A stretch of DNA of 64,000 nucleotides from Streptococcus sanguinis (lineage in GTDB: Bacteria > Bacillota > Bacilli > Lactobacillales > Streptococcaceae): positions 128,208 through 192,207 of the forward strand of contig NZ_RJMV01000002.1 in NCBI RefSeq assembly GCF_003943735.1, in the 5' to 3' direction. Positions within the stretch are counted from its first letter, which is position 1; each line of letters starts with the position of its first letter. Made by a program: the position numbers and the translations under genes. Below are positions 1-8,732 of the stretch, in pieces. The notes under the pieces are model-generated. The model was not told where the DNA came from, searched no databases, and saw nothing but the letters and a program-made list of their open reading frames with translations.

Positions 1-1355
1 ATTTGTTGACAGTAATAGTTTCTTCTCTGGTTGTCTTGATTTTGCCTAAGATTATGGGTGTAGAGGAGTATGGCTACTGGCAACTCTATATTTTTTATTT
101 ATCTTATGCCGGTTTTGTTCATCTGGGTTGGGTGGACGGAATCTACCTGCGCTACGGTGGTTTGGAGTATGATGATCTGGATAAAGAAAAGTTTTTCTCT
201 CAGTTTCTCATGCTTTTGATCTATCTGACAGGGATTGGAATTTTATTTTTCTTAGGGATTTCTTCCTTCATTAGAGATGAGAGCAGTCGGTTTGTTTTTA
301 TACTTTTGGTTTATACCATGTTGGTCACCAATCTGCGCTTTCTCTTTGTTTACGTTTTGCAGATGACTAATCGACTAAAGGAAAGTTCCTATGTTGTCAG
401 TGGAGACCGACTCCTCTATTTACTGCTTTTACTGGTCTTTATTTTCGTGGGTTTTCGAGATTTCAAGATTATGGTCTATGCAGATTTAATTGGTAGAGTT
501 GTTTCTCTTTTTTATGCCATGTATCTATGCCGAGATATGGCCCTGCGACCTCTCAATCAGTTTAAGCTTGATGTACGGGAAACGGTTTGCAATATTGCTG
601 TCGGTATCAATCTGATGCTATCAAATATAGCCAGTATGCTCATTATCGGTACGGTTCGAATGGGGATTCAAAAGGTATGGAACATTGCTACATTTGGGAA
701 AGTATCCTTGACCCTGAGCATTTCCAATCTGCTTATGACCTTTATCAACGCTATCGGTTTGGTCATCTTTCCGATTTTGAAACGGACGGACGAAAGCAAG
801 TTGCCTAAGATTTACAATCAGTTGCGGAATGTCCTTATGGTTCTTATGTTTGGTGTGCTTTTGCTGTATTATCCTCTAAAAATAGCTTTGGACAGCTGGC
901 TACCGGCTTACAGAGAGTCCTTGATATTTATGGCTCTGGTCTTTCCTATGTCTGTCTACGAGGGCAAGATGGCTCTGCTTATCAATACCTACTTAAAAGC
1001 CTTGCGAATGGAGAGGCAGATTTTTAAAGTAAATGTTATTGCCATGCTCTTAAGCTTTGCTACTACCTTGATTTTTGCAGTTTCTTTGCGCAATCTGAAT
1101 GCTACAGTGCTGTCTATCGTGCTGCTGCTGGCGACTAGGAGTATACTGGCAGAGCTAATCTTAGCCAAGAGGATGCAGATTGAAGTCGTCAAAGATATCT
1201 GGGTTGAGTTGCTAATGACGCTTGTATTTATTGCTTCGAATTGGTTTTTATCAGTTTATCTAGCTGCTGCAGCTTACGGATTTGTCTATCTGACCTACAG
1301 CATTTACAAATACAAAAGTTTGAAAGGTCTGCTCCAGCAATTGCGGGCTCGTTGA
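1..1355 (+). CDS. Polysaccharide flippase-like membrane protein, 5' end cut by window
   Basis: This is a polytopic membrane protein of about 450 visible residues, with many hydrophobic segments spread over the whole length and a short basic tail. The PKIMGVEEYGYWQLY stretch near the visible N-terminus is typical of the MOP/Wzx oligosaccharide flippases, which move lipid-linked sugar repeats across the membrane for capsule or wall polysaccharide. The visible start would be a TTG at position 3, but family members normally have another 15-20 residues before this point, so I read it as a 5'-partial gene whose frame is open from the window edge. The galE gene downstream fits a polysaccharide locus. 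An intrinsic terminator follows 40 bp after the stop. The exact sugar substrate cannot be told from the sequence. Confidence 0.7.
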   Translation, partial: LLTVIVSSLVVLILPKIMGVEEYGYWQLYIFYLSYAGFVHLGWVDGIYLRYGGLEYDDLDKEKFFSQFLMLLIYLTGIGILFFLGISSFIRDESSRFVFILLVYTMLVTNLRFLFVYVLQMTNRLKESSYVVSGDRLLYLLLLLVFIFVGFRDFKIMVYADLIGRVVSLFYAMYLCRDMALRPLNQFKLDVRETVCNIAVGINLMLSNIASMLIIGTVRMGIQKVWNIATFGKVSLTLSISNLLMTFINAIGLVIFPILKRTDESKLPKIYNQLRNVLMVLMFGVLLLYYPLKIALDSWLPAYRESLIFMALVFPMSVYEGKMALLINTYLKALRMERQIFKVNVIAMLLSFATTLIFAVSLRNLNATVLSIVLLLATRSILAELILAKRMQIEVVKDIWVELLMTLVFIASNWFLSVYLAAAAYGFVYLTYSIYKYKSLKGLLQQLRAR

Positions 1356-1394
1356 TGCTCGGGAAATTATAAATAGTTTAACAATCTAAATGCT

Positions 1395-1415
1395 AAGCCC
1401 TGTCCGGGCTTTTTA
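1395..1415 (+). terminator. Terminator after flippase gene
   Basis: A short stem, AAGCCC paired with GGGCTT, is followed by a T run. It closes the upstream polysaccharide transcript. Confidence 0.65.
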
Positions 1416-1795
1416 CGTTTGTAATGTAGCGTTAGCATACAAAATTACTCTGGCTACAATTAGTTTGCTGAACCAGATATTGTATATAGTGGAAATGAAA
1501 GACAATTTTTCCAGTAATTTATTGCAGATTATGGTATTTTTTGAGAATAATTAGAAATTAGCTAAAATAATTCCGTTCTTTATGCCTGAGAATATAAATG
1601 GTTTTGCAAGTGATTCTACCATGAAGAGATTTCAAAAGGCATCAGGAGAGCAGAGCTATAGGGTAGCAAATTAGGCTAGTTTTTGGTATTTTTAGTAAGT
1701 GCAGAATTTGGCGGTCAACTTTGGGAAGAGAAATACCTGTTAGTTGCAATAGTAAAATTAAAGAGAACTTGAGGATTAGCAAGAAGAGGTGTCCT
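1416..1795. other. Gene-free AT-rich spacer before galE
   Basis: I see no convincing coding frame or RNA structure in these 380 bases. No clear consensus promoter for galE stands out; TATAGT-like and TAAAAT-like hexamers occur but without a well-spaced -35. The spacer may hold decayed polysaccharide-locus DNA. Confidence 0.4.
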
Positions 1796-2812
1796 ATGAA
1801 AAAAATTTTAGTCACAGGCGGAACGGGGTATATAGGAAGTCACACAGTGGTTGAACTAGTCGCCGCGGGCTATGACGCCATTATCGTGGATAACTTTTCG
1901 AATAGCTCTCCAGAAGTGCTAGAGCGCTTAGAAACTATCACTGGTGTGAACATCCCGTTTTACAAGGGTTCGATTTCTGATAAAGATATGATGAACCAGA
2001 TTTTCGAAGACAATCACATTGATGCAGTCATTCATTTAGCAGCCTATAAGTCAGTAGAAGAATCGGTGCGGGAACCACTTAAATATTACGAAAATAATGT
2101 CAGTGCTGGTATTTCTCTTCTTGATGTTATGGAAGAGCACAAGGTAGAACATATTATCTTTAGCTCCAGTGCCACGGTCTATGGAATGAATCATTGTTCA
2201 TCCTTGACAGGAGATTTATCTACTTCAGCGACCAATCCATATGGTTACACCAAGCTGATGATGGAACAGATTTTGACGGATCTCGCTCTTGCACATTCAG
2301 ATTGGTCTGTAACCAATCTTCGTTACTTCAATCCAATTGGTGCTCACGAGTCTGGTCTGATTGGTGAGGCTCCAAATGGAATTCCTAATAACCTTATGCC
2401 TTATATTACTCAGGTTGCGGTCGGTAAATTGCAAGAGCTTAGCGTTTTCGGAAATGATTATGATACGTATGACGGTACAGGAGTGCGGGATTATATCCAT
2501 GTAGTCGATTTAGCCAAGGGCCATGTTTTAGCCTTGAAACATAATTTAGAAAACAAGGGGGTCGCTGTTTTCAATCTTGGTACAGGGATTGGTTATAGTG
2601 TACTGGATATGGTTAAAGCATTTGAAAATGTCAATGGTGTGAAAATTCCTTATACTATAAAGGATAGGCGACCTGGAGATGTGGCGACTTGCTTCGCTGA
2701 TGCAAGTAAAGCAAATGACATTTTGGGCTGGAAAGCTGAGAAAACTCTCCAAGATATGATGCGAGATTCTTGGAGATGGCAAAGTTCAAATCCTAATGGC
2801 TATGAAGGCTAA
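1796..2812 (+). CDS. galE: UDP-glucose 4-epimerase
   Basis: GalE interconverts UDP-glucose and UDP-galactose in the cytoplasm, feeding galactose into wall and capsule polysaccharides and the Leloir pathway. The 338-residue protein has the NAD-binding GGTGYIGS glycine motif at residues 8-15 and the short-chain dehydrogenase triad at Ser124, Tyr149 and Lys153 (NPYGYTK), the same numbering as E. coli GalE. I chose the ATG at 1796 because AAGAGG lies 6 bases upstream and the protein then starts MKKILVTGG as in homologs; the frame extends 25 codons further upstream but without support. The segment between the catalytic Ser and Tyr (residues 131-146) is rich in Ser/Thr and lacks the usual acidic stretch, so this may be a divergent paralog specialised for a polysaccharide locus. 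An intrinsic terminator follows. Confidence 0.92.
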   Translation: MKKILVTGGTGYIGSHTVVELVAAGYDAIIVDNFSNSSPEVLERLETITGVNIPFYKGSISDKDMMNQIFEDNHIDAVIHLAAYKSVEESVREPLKYYENNVSAGISLLDVMEEHKVEHIIFSSSATVYGMNHCSSLTGDLSTSATNPYGYTKLMMEQILTDLALAHSDWSVTNLRYFNPIGAHESGLIGEAPNGIPNNLMPYITQVAVGKLQELSVFGNDYDTYDGTGVRDYIHVVDLAKGHVLALKHNLENKGVAVFNLGTGIGYSVLDMVKAFENVNGVKIPYTIKDRRPGDVATCFADASKANDILGWKAEKTLQDMMRDSWRWQSSNPNGYEG

Positions 2813-2835
2813 TGTAGAATATCCGCTAGATGAAT

Positions 2836-2869
2836 AAAACTCTTCTGTAATAGTGCAGAAGAGTTTTTC
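2836..2869 (+). terminator. Terminator after galE
   Basis: An 11-bp perfect stem, AAACTCTTCTG with CAGAAGAGTTT, is followed by T residues. Confidence 0.85.
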
Positions 2870-2984
2870 TAGAGAAGAGATATAAGTTTCGTCGGATGAA
2901 AAACTTTTCAAAGATTGTCATCAATTGATATGTTTTTTAATGGGCATGTAATCTGGCCTTGATGAGCTGTAATAATAAACATGC

Positions 2985-2990
2985 TATAAT
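2985..2990 (+). promoter_or_regulatory. Extended -10 promoter of acyltransferase gene
   Basis: TGCTATAAT is a perfect extended -10 element ending at 2990. The ATG of the acyltransferase gene starts at 2997, where transcription itself should begin, so the mRNA is probably leaderless. A weak TTGATG lies about 20 bp upstream. Confidence 0.7.
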
Positions 2991-2996
2991 GTCTGC

Positions 2997-3971
2997 ATGA
3001 AGACTGAAAACACAACTTTGCACGCTTTCAAGGCCCTAGCTTGCTTTAGTATTGTTTCCTTACACTTTCTGTTGCCGGGGCAATTTGGCGTTTTTTATCA
3101 AATTGTGGCCCGCTTTGCAGTTCCCTTTTTCATGATGCTGTCGGGCTATTTTTCCTTTAATATTTCCAGAGATAAGGTCAAGTATCGTCTCAAGCAGATG
3201 CTCCTTTTGACAGCTGCCAGTCTGATGTTTTACACGATTGTGCATTTTGTCAATCTAGTGCTGACAAGAGAGTTAACAGAAAAGATGGCAGCTATAGACC
3301 TGTCTGATTTTGCAGACTTTTTCCTCTTTAACAGTCCCAGGGACTTGATTGGCTCGGCTGCTACACCGACCTGGTATCTGCTGGCTATTTCCTATATCTA
3401 CACGCTTTATCTGGTTTTTTATAAGCATTTTCACCGCTTAACTAGCTTTGGTGTGTCTCTGTTCTTGTTGGTTCTGGCCTTTTGTATTGAGTTCAATATT
3501 AGTGGCACCCTGTACTATCGAAACTTCCTATTTATGGGCCTTCCCTTTTTCATTCTAGGGATGCAGTTTGCTAAGCATCGGGATCGGATTTTAGCCTACG
3601 ACTTGTCTTCGGTGAAAAAATGGACTATTGGCTTAGGAATAGCAGGCTTGATTTTAATTGAGTACTATTTTATGGGGACGGAGTACGACCTCTATCCCAG
3701 CACTCTTTTTTCATCCAGTGCGATTTTCCTCTATGCGGTCAGAAATGGGAGCGATATTGACATTCCTGTTTTGAACAATATCGCCAAGAGATACGCGACC
3801 ATGATTTATATCATTCATCCTTTCATTATCTTCATTTTCAGGTCGATAATGCCTCGGAATACTATTTATAGTTTTGGCTTTTTTATCATTTTCTTACTGT
3901 CTTATTTGCTGAGCATAGCTTTTCAGAAAGCCATCAGGCCCAAACTTATCAGTGCACTTCCGGCTCAGTGA
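2997..3971 (+). CDS. Membrane-bound acyltransferase (acyltransferase 3 family)
   Basis: The 324-residue protein has about ten hydrophobic segments and begins with the LHAFKALACFSIVSLHF-type first helix characteristic of the acyltransferase 3 family (OafA/WecH type), with the conserved His in the first membrane helix. Members transfer acetyl or other acyl groups to sugars or peptidoglycan at the membrane. The target is unknown; closeness to galE and a flippase suggests a surface glycan. The start at 2997 has no Shine-Dalgarno sequence; a TGnTATAAT element ends only 6 bases before it, so translation is predicted to be leaderless. The gene stands alone, with a terminator between it and the convergent pseudouridine synthase gene. 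Confidence 0.75.
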   Translation: MKTENTTLHAFKALACFSIVSLHFLLPGQFGVFYQIVARFAVPFFMMLSGYFSFNISRDKVKYRLKQMLLLTAASLMFYTIVHFVNLVLTRELTEKMAAIDLSDFADFFLFNSPRDLIGSAATPTWYLLAISYIYTLYLVFYKHFHRLTSFGVSLFLLVLAFCIEFNISGTLYYRNFLFMGLPFFILGMQFAKHRDRILAYDLSSVKKWTIGLGIAGLILIEYYFMGTEYDLYPSTLFSSSAIFLYAVRNGSDIDIPVLNNIAKRYATMIYIIHPFIIFIFRSIMPRNTIYSFGFFIIFLLSYLLSIAFQKAIRPKLISALPAQ

Positions 3972-4011
3972 TGTAAGCTGTCATAGCTTATCCTCGCTTT
4001 GACTCCAAACT

Positions 4012-4040
4012 AAAAGCAACAGATGATTTCTGTTGCTTTT
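4012..4040. terminator. Bidirectional terminator
   Basis: AAAAGCAACAG pairs perfectly with CTGTTGCTTTT around a 7-base loop, with A and T runs on both sides. It lies between convergent genes and can serve both. Confidence 0.85.
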
Positions 4041-4089
4041 CATGGTTTATCTAGGATAAGGTTACAGTCTATCTCTCAGAGTAGAGCTT

Positions 4090-4962
4090 TTATGATTTCA
4101 GACTGCTTAAGACCTTTTCAAAGCTGTCGGAGCGAGCCTCGACAGTGATTTTTTCTAGCGTAAAAGGGTGGGTGAAGGTCAGGCGATGGGCATGGAGCAT
4201 AAGCCGTCCCTGAGGCTGCGGATGATAGAGGGGGTCGCCGACCAGAGGGTGTCCGTGGTGAGCCAGATGGACACGGATCTGATGGGTGCGGCCAGTCTTG
4301 AGTTGGCATTTGACCAAGGCAGACTGTCCAAATTGCTTGAGCCGAGTCACATGAGTTTCTGCGTAGAGTCCTTTCCGGGGGTCAACCAGCCGTTTCCTGC
4401 GGTCATGGCGGTCGCGGCCAATCTTGTCTTTATAGATAATCTTTTTGCTTGGGAACTTGCCTTGGACCAGAGCCCAATATTGGCGGCTGATTTCTCGCTT
4501 TTCCAGCAGCCGATTGAGGATGGGCAGGACAAAGGGATTCTTGGCAAAGAGGACGGCACCGCTGGTTTCTTTATCTAGCCGGTGAACGACATAGCAGGTC
4601 TCGCCGACATAGGCAGAAACATGATTAAGCAGGGCTAGTTCCGTTGGTTCATTAGCATGGGTTTTCATACCCTCAGGTTTATTGACGATAATGAGGTGCT
4701 GGTCTTGGTAGAGTTCTTCTACGAGTTCGCCATTTCCAAGCAAGATTGTCTTTTGAGGATAATCCTCTTCATCAAATATCAGGCGGATATCATCTCCAGG
4801 TTTGATTACAGTCTGCCAGTTAATGGCTAGGCCGTTGACGGACACATGCTTTTTGGTTCGCAGAAAGTGCCGGATTTTTCGTGGAATGAGAAATTGTTCT
4901 TCCAGCAGCTCTTTGACTGTCATAGCGGGCAGTCCATCTGGGATAGTGAGTGTGAATTTCAT
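4090..4962 (-). CDS. RluA-family rRNA/tRNA pseudouridine synthase
   Basis: This 290-residue enzyme isomerises uridine to pseudouridine in RNA. The central motif HRLDKETSG (residues 128-136) contains the catalytic Asp130, and the downstream GRTHQIRVHLAHHGHPLVGD motif is also characteristic of the RluA/RluD family. The first 65 residues look like a small S4-like RNA-binding segment (SVNG, PGDDIRL). Streptococci carry several such paralogs, so the exact target uridines cannot be assigned. It is transcribed divergently from pbp2A, with about 175 bp between the two starts, a conserved arrangement in the genus. Confidence 0.88.
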   Translation of the reverse strand: MKFTLTIPDGLPAMTVKELLEEQFLIPRKIRHFLRTKKHVSVNGLAINWQTVIKPGDDIRLIFDEEDYPQKTILLGNGELVEELYQDQHLIIVNKPEGMKTHANEPTELALLNHVSAYVGETCYVVHRLDKETSGAVLFAKNPFVLPILNRLLEKREISRQYWALVQGKFPSKKIIYKDKIGRDRHDRRKRLVDPRKGLYAETHVTRLKQFGQSALVKCQLKTGRTHQIRVHLAHHGHPLVGDPLYHPQPQGRLMLHAHRLTFTHPFTLEKITVEARSDSFEKVLSSLKS

Positions 4963-5138
4963 ACATTTATTGTAGCAGAAAGCTTGCTGTTTGGAAATAG
5001 GTAGTGTCGGATAAGGCTTGCTGCAGAGGCTTTTAAAAGGCTATTTAATATACCCTTTTTCTTAAAAATAACTAAAAATCAGACGGGAAATAGGGTACTT
5101 TCTTGTCTGCACCTAAATAAGGTGATAAAATAAGGTTT

Positions 5139-7367
5139 ATGAAGAATTTAAAAGATTTGTTTGAAAAATTAGTAGATTATTTTACCATACAGAAACCTCA
5201 AAAAGAAGCAGCAGAGGAGGTAGAGCTGACAGAAGAGCAGGCTAAGTCTGGTCTCAGCCGTTCGGGCAAGGCCAAAAAGAAACCTCTCTCTCAGCACCCT
5301 ATCCGCCGTTTTTGGCGCAGGTTTCATCTGACCAAGATATTCCTGATTCTCGGCTTGACCTTTGGTCTTGTAGTCGGTGGCTATCTCTTTTATGTGGCTA
5401 AGACGACCAATGTCAAGGATTTGCAGAATGCCCTCAAAGCTACCACGCTCATCTTTGACAAGGATGGCAATGAAGCAGGGAGCCTGTCTGGTCAGAAAGG
5501 AACTTATGTCGAGCTGACTGAGATTAGTCAAGACTTGCAAAATGCTGTTATCGCAACAGAGGACCGGACTTTCTATGAGAATGGCGGGATTAACTACAGT
5601 CGTTTTATCCTAGCTATCCTGACAGCCGGTCGCTCGGGTGGGGGTTCTACCATTACCCAGCAGTTGGCCAAGAATGCCTATCTGTCTCAGGACCAGACTA
5701 TCGAGCGGAAGGCCAAGGAATTTTTCCTGGCTCTGGAAATCAATAAGAAATACAGCAAGCAGGAAATCCTGACCATGTACCTCAATAACTCCTATTTTGG
5801 AAATGGTGTCTGGGGTGTGGAAGATGCCTCTAAGAAATATTTCGGAGTTTCGGCTAGCCAGCTCAGTCTGGACCAGTCGGCTGTTCTGGCTGGTATGCTC
5901 AAGGGACCAGAGATATATAATCCGCTGTATTCGGTTGAAAATGCGACCAATCGCCGTGATACGGTGCTGCAAAATATGGTTGTTGCAGGTTTCATTGATC
6001 AGGGGACGGCCGATCAGGCTGCCGCTGTAGGAATCGGTGGTCAGCTGGTTGATGCTTATGCCGGTAAGTCAGAAGACTATCGCTATCCATCCTATTTCGA
6101 TGCGGTCATCAATGAAGCGGTCAATGACTACGGCTTAACTGAAGAAGAGATTGTTAATAATGGCTACCGCATTTACACTGAGTTGGATCAGAACTACCAA
6201 GCCAGCATGCAGGTTATTTACAGCAATGTCTCTCTCTTTCCTGTGGCAGAAGATGGCACTATGGCTGAATCAGGCAGTGTTGCTTTGGATCCAAAAACTG
6301 GCGGTGTCCGGGCATTAGTTGGACGAGTCAATAGTGCAGAAGGTTCGACCTTCAGAAGCTTTAATTATGCAACCCAGTCTTCCCGTAGTCCCGGATCTAC
6401 TATCAAGCCCTTGGTTGCTTACAGTCCGGCCGTTGCTGCTGGTTGGCCGACAGATAAGGAGCTGGATAATACCAGAACCACCTTTGGCGACTATACCATC
6501 AACAACTACGGCAATATCCAAAGCTCCCCTAAAGTTCCGATGTATCAAGCCTTGGCAGAATCTCTGAACATTCCAGCTGTTTCAACTGTAGACGAGCTAG
6601 GTATTAATAAGGCCTTTGAGTACGGGAAAAAGTTTGGTTTGAATATGGACAAGGTTGATAAGACTTTGGGAGTAGCCCTAGGAAGCGGAGTTACAACCAA
6701 TCCAATGCAGATGGCTCAGGCCTACTCAGTCTTTGCCAACGGCGGGGTGATGAATGATGCCCATCTCATTACAAAAATTGAAAATGCCAGTGGTCAGGTC
6801 GTCAAGACCCATCGCCAAACCTCTACTCGGGTCCTTAATAGCTCAACAACGGATAAGATGAACAGCATGATGCTGGGGACCTTCTCGAACGGTACAGGTA
6901 TCTATGCGGCTCCGTATGGCTATACTATGGCTGGTAAGACCGGTACGACTGAAACGGACTTTAACCCAGATCTATCTGGTGACCAATGGGTTATTGGTTA
7001 TACACCAGATGTGGTTATCAGCCAGTGGTTAGGTTTTCCAAAAACTGATGAAACACACTATCTAACTGGGACCAGTGCTAATGAAGCCTCGGCGGTTTTC
7101 CGAAATGTTGCTAATAGCATCCTGCCATATACAGAAGGAACTTCCTTTGAAGGGCAGAAGAATGCCTATGCTGCCAACGGTATTGCCCCTGTGGACACCT
7201 ATGGTACGGAGGAAACGGGTACTACAACTGAAAACAAAGACTTCCTGCAGGACGTTCAGGATCGAGCTCAAAATCTGGTGGATGAAGCCAAGAAAGCCAT
7301 TGATGACACTGGTATTCCTGAGAAGGCGAAAAATCTCTGGGATACTGTTACCAGTTGGTTTCAATAG
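5139..7367 (+). CDS. pbp2A: Class A penicillin-binding protein 2a
   Basis: This bifunctional peptidoglycan synthase polymerises glycan strands and cross-links peptides outside the membrane. The 742-residue protein has a charged cytoplasmic tail of about 65 residues, one membrane segment near 66-87, a GT51 transglycosylase domain with catalytic Glu141 in [12 protein letters not shown] and the [15 protein letters not shown] motif, and a transpeptidase domain with Ser420-x-x-Lys423 (STIK), the SLN motif at 475-477 and KTGT at 600-603. The C-terminus ends in a charged, possibly helical tail. A weak AAGG ribosome site precedes the ATG. The order pbp2A-rpmG-secE-nusG is the usual streptococcal arrangement. 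Confidence 0.95.
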   Translation: MKNLKDLFEKLVDYFTIQKPQKEAAEEVELTEEQAKSGLSRSGKAKKKPLSQHPIRRFWRRFHLTKIFLILGLTFGLVVGGYLFYVAKTTNVKDLQNALKATTLIFDKDGNEAGSLSGQKGTYVELTEISQDLQNAVIATEDRTFYENGGINYSRFILAILTAGRSGGGSTITQQLAKNAYLSQDQTIERKAKEFFLALEINKKYSKQEILTMYLNNSYFGNGVWGVEDASKKYFGVSASQLSLDQSAVLAGMLKGPEIYNPLYSVENATNRRDTVLQNMVVAGFIDQGTADQAAAVGIGGQLVDAYAGKSEDYRYPSYFDAVINEAVNDYGLTEEEIVNNGYRIYTELDQNYQASMQVIYSNVSLFPVAEDGTMAESGSVALDPKTGGVRALVGRVNSAEGSTFRSFNYATQSSRSPGSTIKPLVAYSPAVAAGWPTDKELDNTRTTFGDYTINNYGNIQSSPKVPMYQALAESLNIPAVSTVDELGINKAFEYGKKFGLNMDKVDKTLGVALGSGVTTNPMQMAQAYSVFANGGVMNDAHLITKIENASGQVVKTHRQTSTRVLNSSTTDKMNSMMLGTFSNGTGIYAAPYGYTMAGKTGTTETDFNPDLSGDQWVIGYTPDVVISQWLGFPKTDETHYLTGTSANEASAVFRNVANSILPYTEGTSFEGQKNAYAANGIAPVDTYGTEETGTTTENKDFLQDVQDRAQNLVDEAKKAIDDTGIPEKAKNLWDTVTSWFQ

Positions 7368-7388
7368 GATTTAAAAGAGCTGAACGGC

Positions 7389-7417
7389 TTGTCAAAAGTA
7401 TAGAATCCTGCTATAAT
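7389..7417 (+). promoter_or_regulatory. Promoter of rpmG-secE
   Basis: TTGTCA, a 17-bp spacer and an extended -10, TGCTATAAT, form a near-consensus sigma-70-type promoter just after pbp2A. Confidence 0.85.
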
Positions 7418-7435
7418 AAGAAAGATGGAGGCGTT

Positions 7436-7588
7436 ATGGCATTAAAAAAAGCGAGTCTAGCGTGTACAATCTGTGGTTCTAGGAACTACTCGGTTAAGCT
7501 CAGTAGCACTCCAAAACCAACGCGTTTAGAAGTTAATAAATTTTGTAAGCATTGCAGTAAATACACCCTGCATAAAGAAACTAGATAG
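7436..7588 (+). CDS. rpmG: 50S ribosomal protein L33
   Basis: This 50-residue large-subunit ribosomal protein is of the zinc-binding type, with two cysteine pairs at C10-x2-C13 and C37-x2-C40. Bacteria often carry a second cysteine-free copy used under zinc limitation; this is the zinc-requiring form. The ATG at 7436 follows a GGAGG site. It is co-transcribed with secE 9 bp downstream from a strong promoter. Confidence 0.94.
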   Translation: MALKKASLACTICGSRNYSVKLSSTPKPTRLEVNKFCKHCSKYTLHKETR

Positions 7589-7597
7589 GAGATTGTT

Positions 7598-7777
7598 GTG
7601 AAATTCTTTAAAGACGTTTTTAAATTATTGAAAGATACAACTTGGCCTACCCGAAAAGAAAGATGGACAGATTTTATCTCTGTCATGGAATACACTGCAT
7701 TCTTTGTGGTAATCATCTATATCTTTGACAAAGTAGTGGCAAGCGGTCTTTTCCAGATTCTGAATATTTTCTCTTAA
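7598..7777 (+). CDS. secE: Protein translocase subunit SecE
   Basis: SecE stabilises SecY in the membrane protein-conducting channel. The 59-residue protein has the amphipathic KLLKDTTWPTRKE segment followed by one membrane helix at about residues 32-50, as in other Gram-positive SecE proteins. It starts at a GTG (7598) preceded by TAGGAGAT; this and its small size make it easy to miss. It sits between rpmG and nusG as in other streptococci, and a terminator follows. Confidence 0.93.
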   Translation: MKFFKDVFKLLKDTTWPTRKERWTDFISVMEYTAFFVVIIYIFDKVVASGLFQILNIFS

Positions 7778-7823
7778 TGATTTAAGTAGAAATAAAAAAG
7801 TCTACAACAGGCATATTATTCAA

Positions 7824-7856
7824 AGTCCCACCTATTGTGAGTAGGTGGGGCTTTTG
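7824..7856 (+). terminator. Terminator after secE
   Basis: An 11-bp stem (AGTCCCACCTA with TAGGTGGGGCT, one G-T wobble) with a 7-base loop is followed by four T residues. It separates secE from nusG. Confidence 0.75.
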
Positions 7857-8026
7857 ACGTATGCACTTATTTATGCGCTGACAATTTCAGTCAGCTTCAA
7901 AAAATCAAATCTATCTATAATTCATCGTTTGAAATAAAAATTTCTCATACTAGACAATACAGATTCAAGAATTTTTGGGCAGAATTGCAAGGCTTTGATT
8001 TGTCAGGAAAATAGTTATTAAATTCC

Positions 8027-8054
8027 TTTGCATTTGAGGAAATTATGGTATAAT
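8027..8054 (+). promoter_or_regulatory. Promoter of nusG
   Basis: A TTTGCA-like -35 is followed 16 bp later by an extended -10, TGGTATAAT (TATAAT at 8049-8054). Transcription should start near 8061, leaving a leader of about 50 nt. Confidence 0.7.
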
Positions 8055-8072
8055 AGGGCTAGAAAGAAGCAG

Positions 8073-8090
8073 AAGCCCATAGGCTTTTTT
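8073..8090 (+). terminator. Small intrinsic terminator or attenuator in the nusG leader
   Basis: AAGCC pairs with GGCTT around a CATA loop and is directly followed by six T residues, all inside the 5' leader of nusG. It sits about 12 nt after the expected transcription start. Confidence 0.55.
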
Positions 8091-8110
8091 ATTTAGGAAA
8101 GGATGAACTC

Positions 8111-8647
8111 ATGGACAGTTTTGACAAAGGTTGGTTTGTACTGCAGACCTACTCAGGCTATGAAAACAAGGTAAAAGAAAATCTTTTGCAGCGCGCTCAG
8201 ACTTATAATATGCTGGAAAATATCTTGCGCGTGGAAATCCCTACTCAGACCGTGCAAGTAGAGAAAAATGGCAAGACCAAGGAAATCGAAGAAAATCGCT
8301 TCCCTGGTTATGTTTTGGTAGAAATGGTAATGACAGATGAAGCTTGGTTTGTCGTACGGAATACTCCAAATGTAACAGGGTTTGTCGGTTCACACGGGAA
8401 CCGCTCTAAACCAACGCCACTCTTGGAAGAAGAAATTCGCAACATTCTCATCTCTATGGGTCAAACAGTGCAGGAATTTGACTTGGATGTCAAGGTTGGG
8501 GATACCGTTCGTATCATTGATGGTGCCTTTACTGACTATACAGGTAAGATTACGGAAATTGATAATAACAAGGTCAAGATGATTATTTCCATGTTTGGCA
8601 ATGACACCGTGGCTGAAGTTAATCTTAGCCAGATTGCAGAGCTTTAA
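8111..8647 (+). CDS. nusG: Transcription termination/antitermination factor NusG
   Basis: NusG binds RNA polymerase and influences pausing and termination. The 178-residue protein starts GWFVLQTYSGYENKVKENL, the hallmark of the NGN domain, and ends in a KOW domain (VGDTVRIIDGAFTDYTGKI, about residues 128-147). The AGGAAAGGA site precedes the ATG. It has its own promoter and a leader with a small terminator-like hairpin, so it is transcribed separately from secE despite being its neighbour. An intrinsic terminator follows. Confidence 0.96.
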   Translation: MDSFDKGWFVLQTYSGYENKVKENLLQRAQTYNMLENILRVEIPTQTVQVEKNGKTKEIEENRFPGYVLVEMVMTDEAWFVVRNTPNVTGFVGSHGNRSKPTPLLEEEIRNILISMGQTVQEFDLDVKVGDTVRIIDGAFTDYTGKITEIDNNKVKMIISMFGNDTVAEVNLSQIAEL

Positions 8648-8676
8648 TCGACGAAGCCGCTATCCTTGTCAAAAAT

Positions 8677-8708
8677 AAAATCCAAGACTGAAAAGGTCTT
8701 GGATTTTT
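8677..8708 (+). terminator. Terminator after nusG
   Basis: AAAATCCAAGAC pairs with GTCTTGGATTTT, followed by T residues. It also faces the convergent lipoprotein gene. Confidence 0.85.
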
Positions 8709-8732
8709 GTGTTTTTGGAGCCAATTGTAAGA

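Noticed and set aside
4168..4578. Long plus-strand open frame of 136 codons opposite the pseudouridine synthase gene
   Set aside because: It has no recognisable domain or ribosome site and mirrors a conserved gene on the other strand.
7778..8110. Additional RNA gene between secE and nusG
   Set aside because: Apart from the secE terminator, the nusG promoter and its leader hairpin, I see no tRNA cloverleaf or other conserved RNA.
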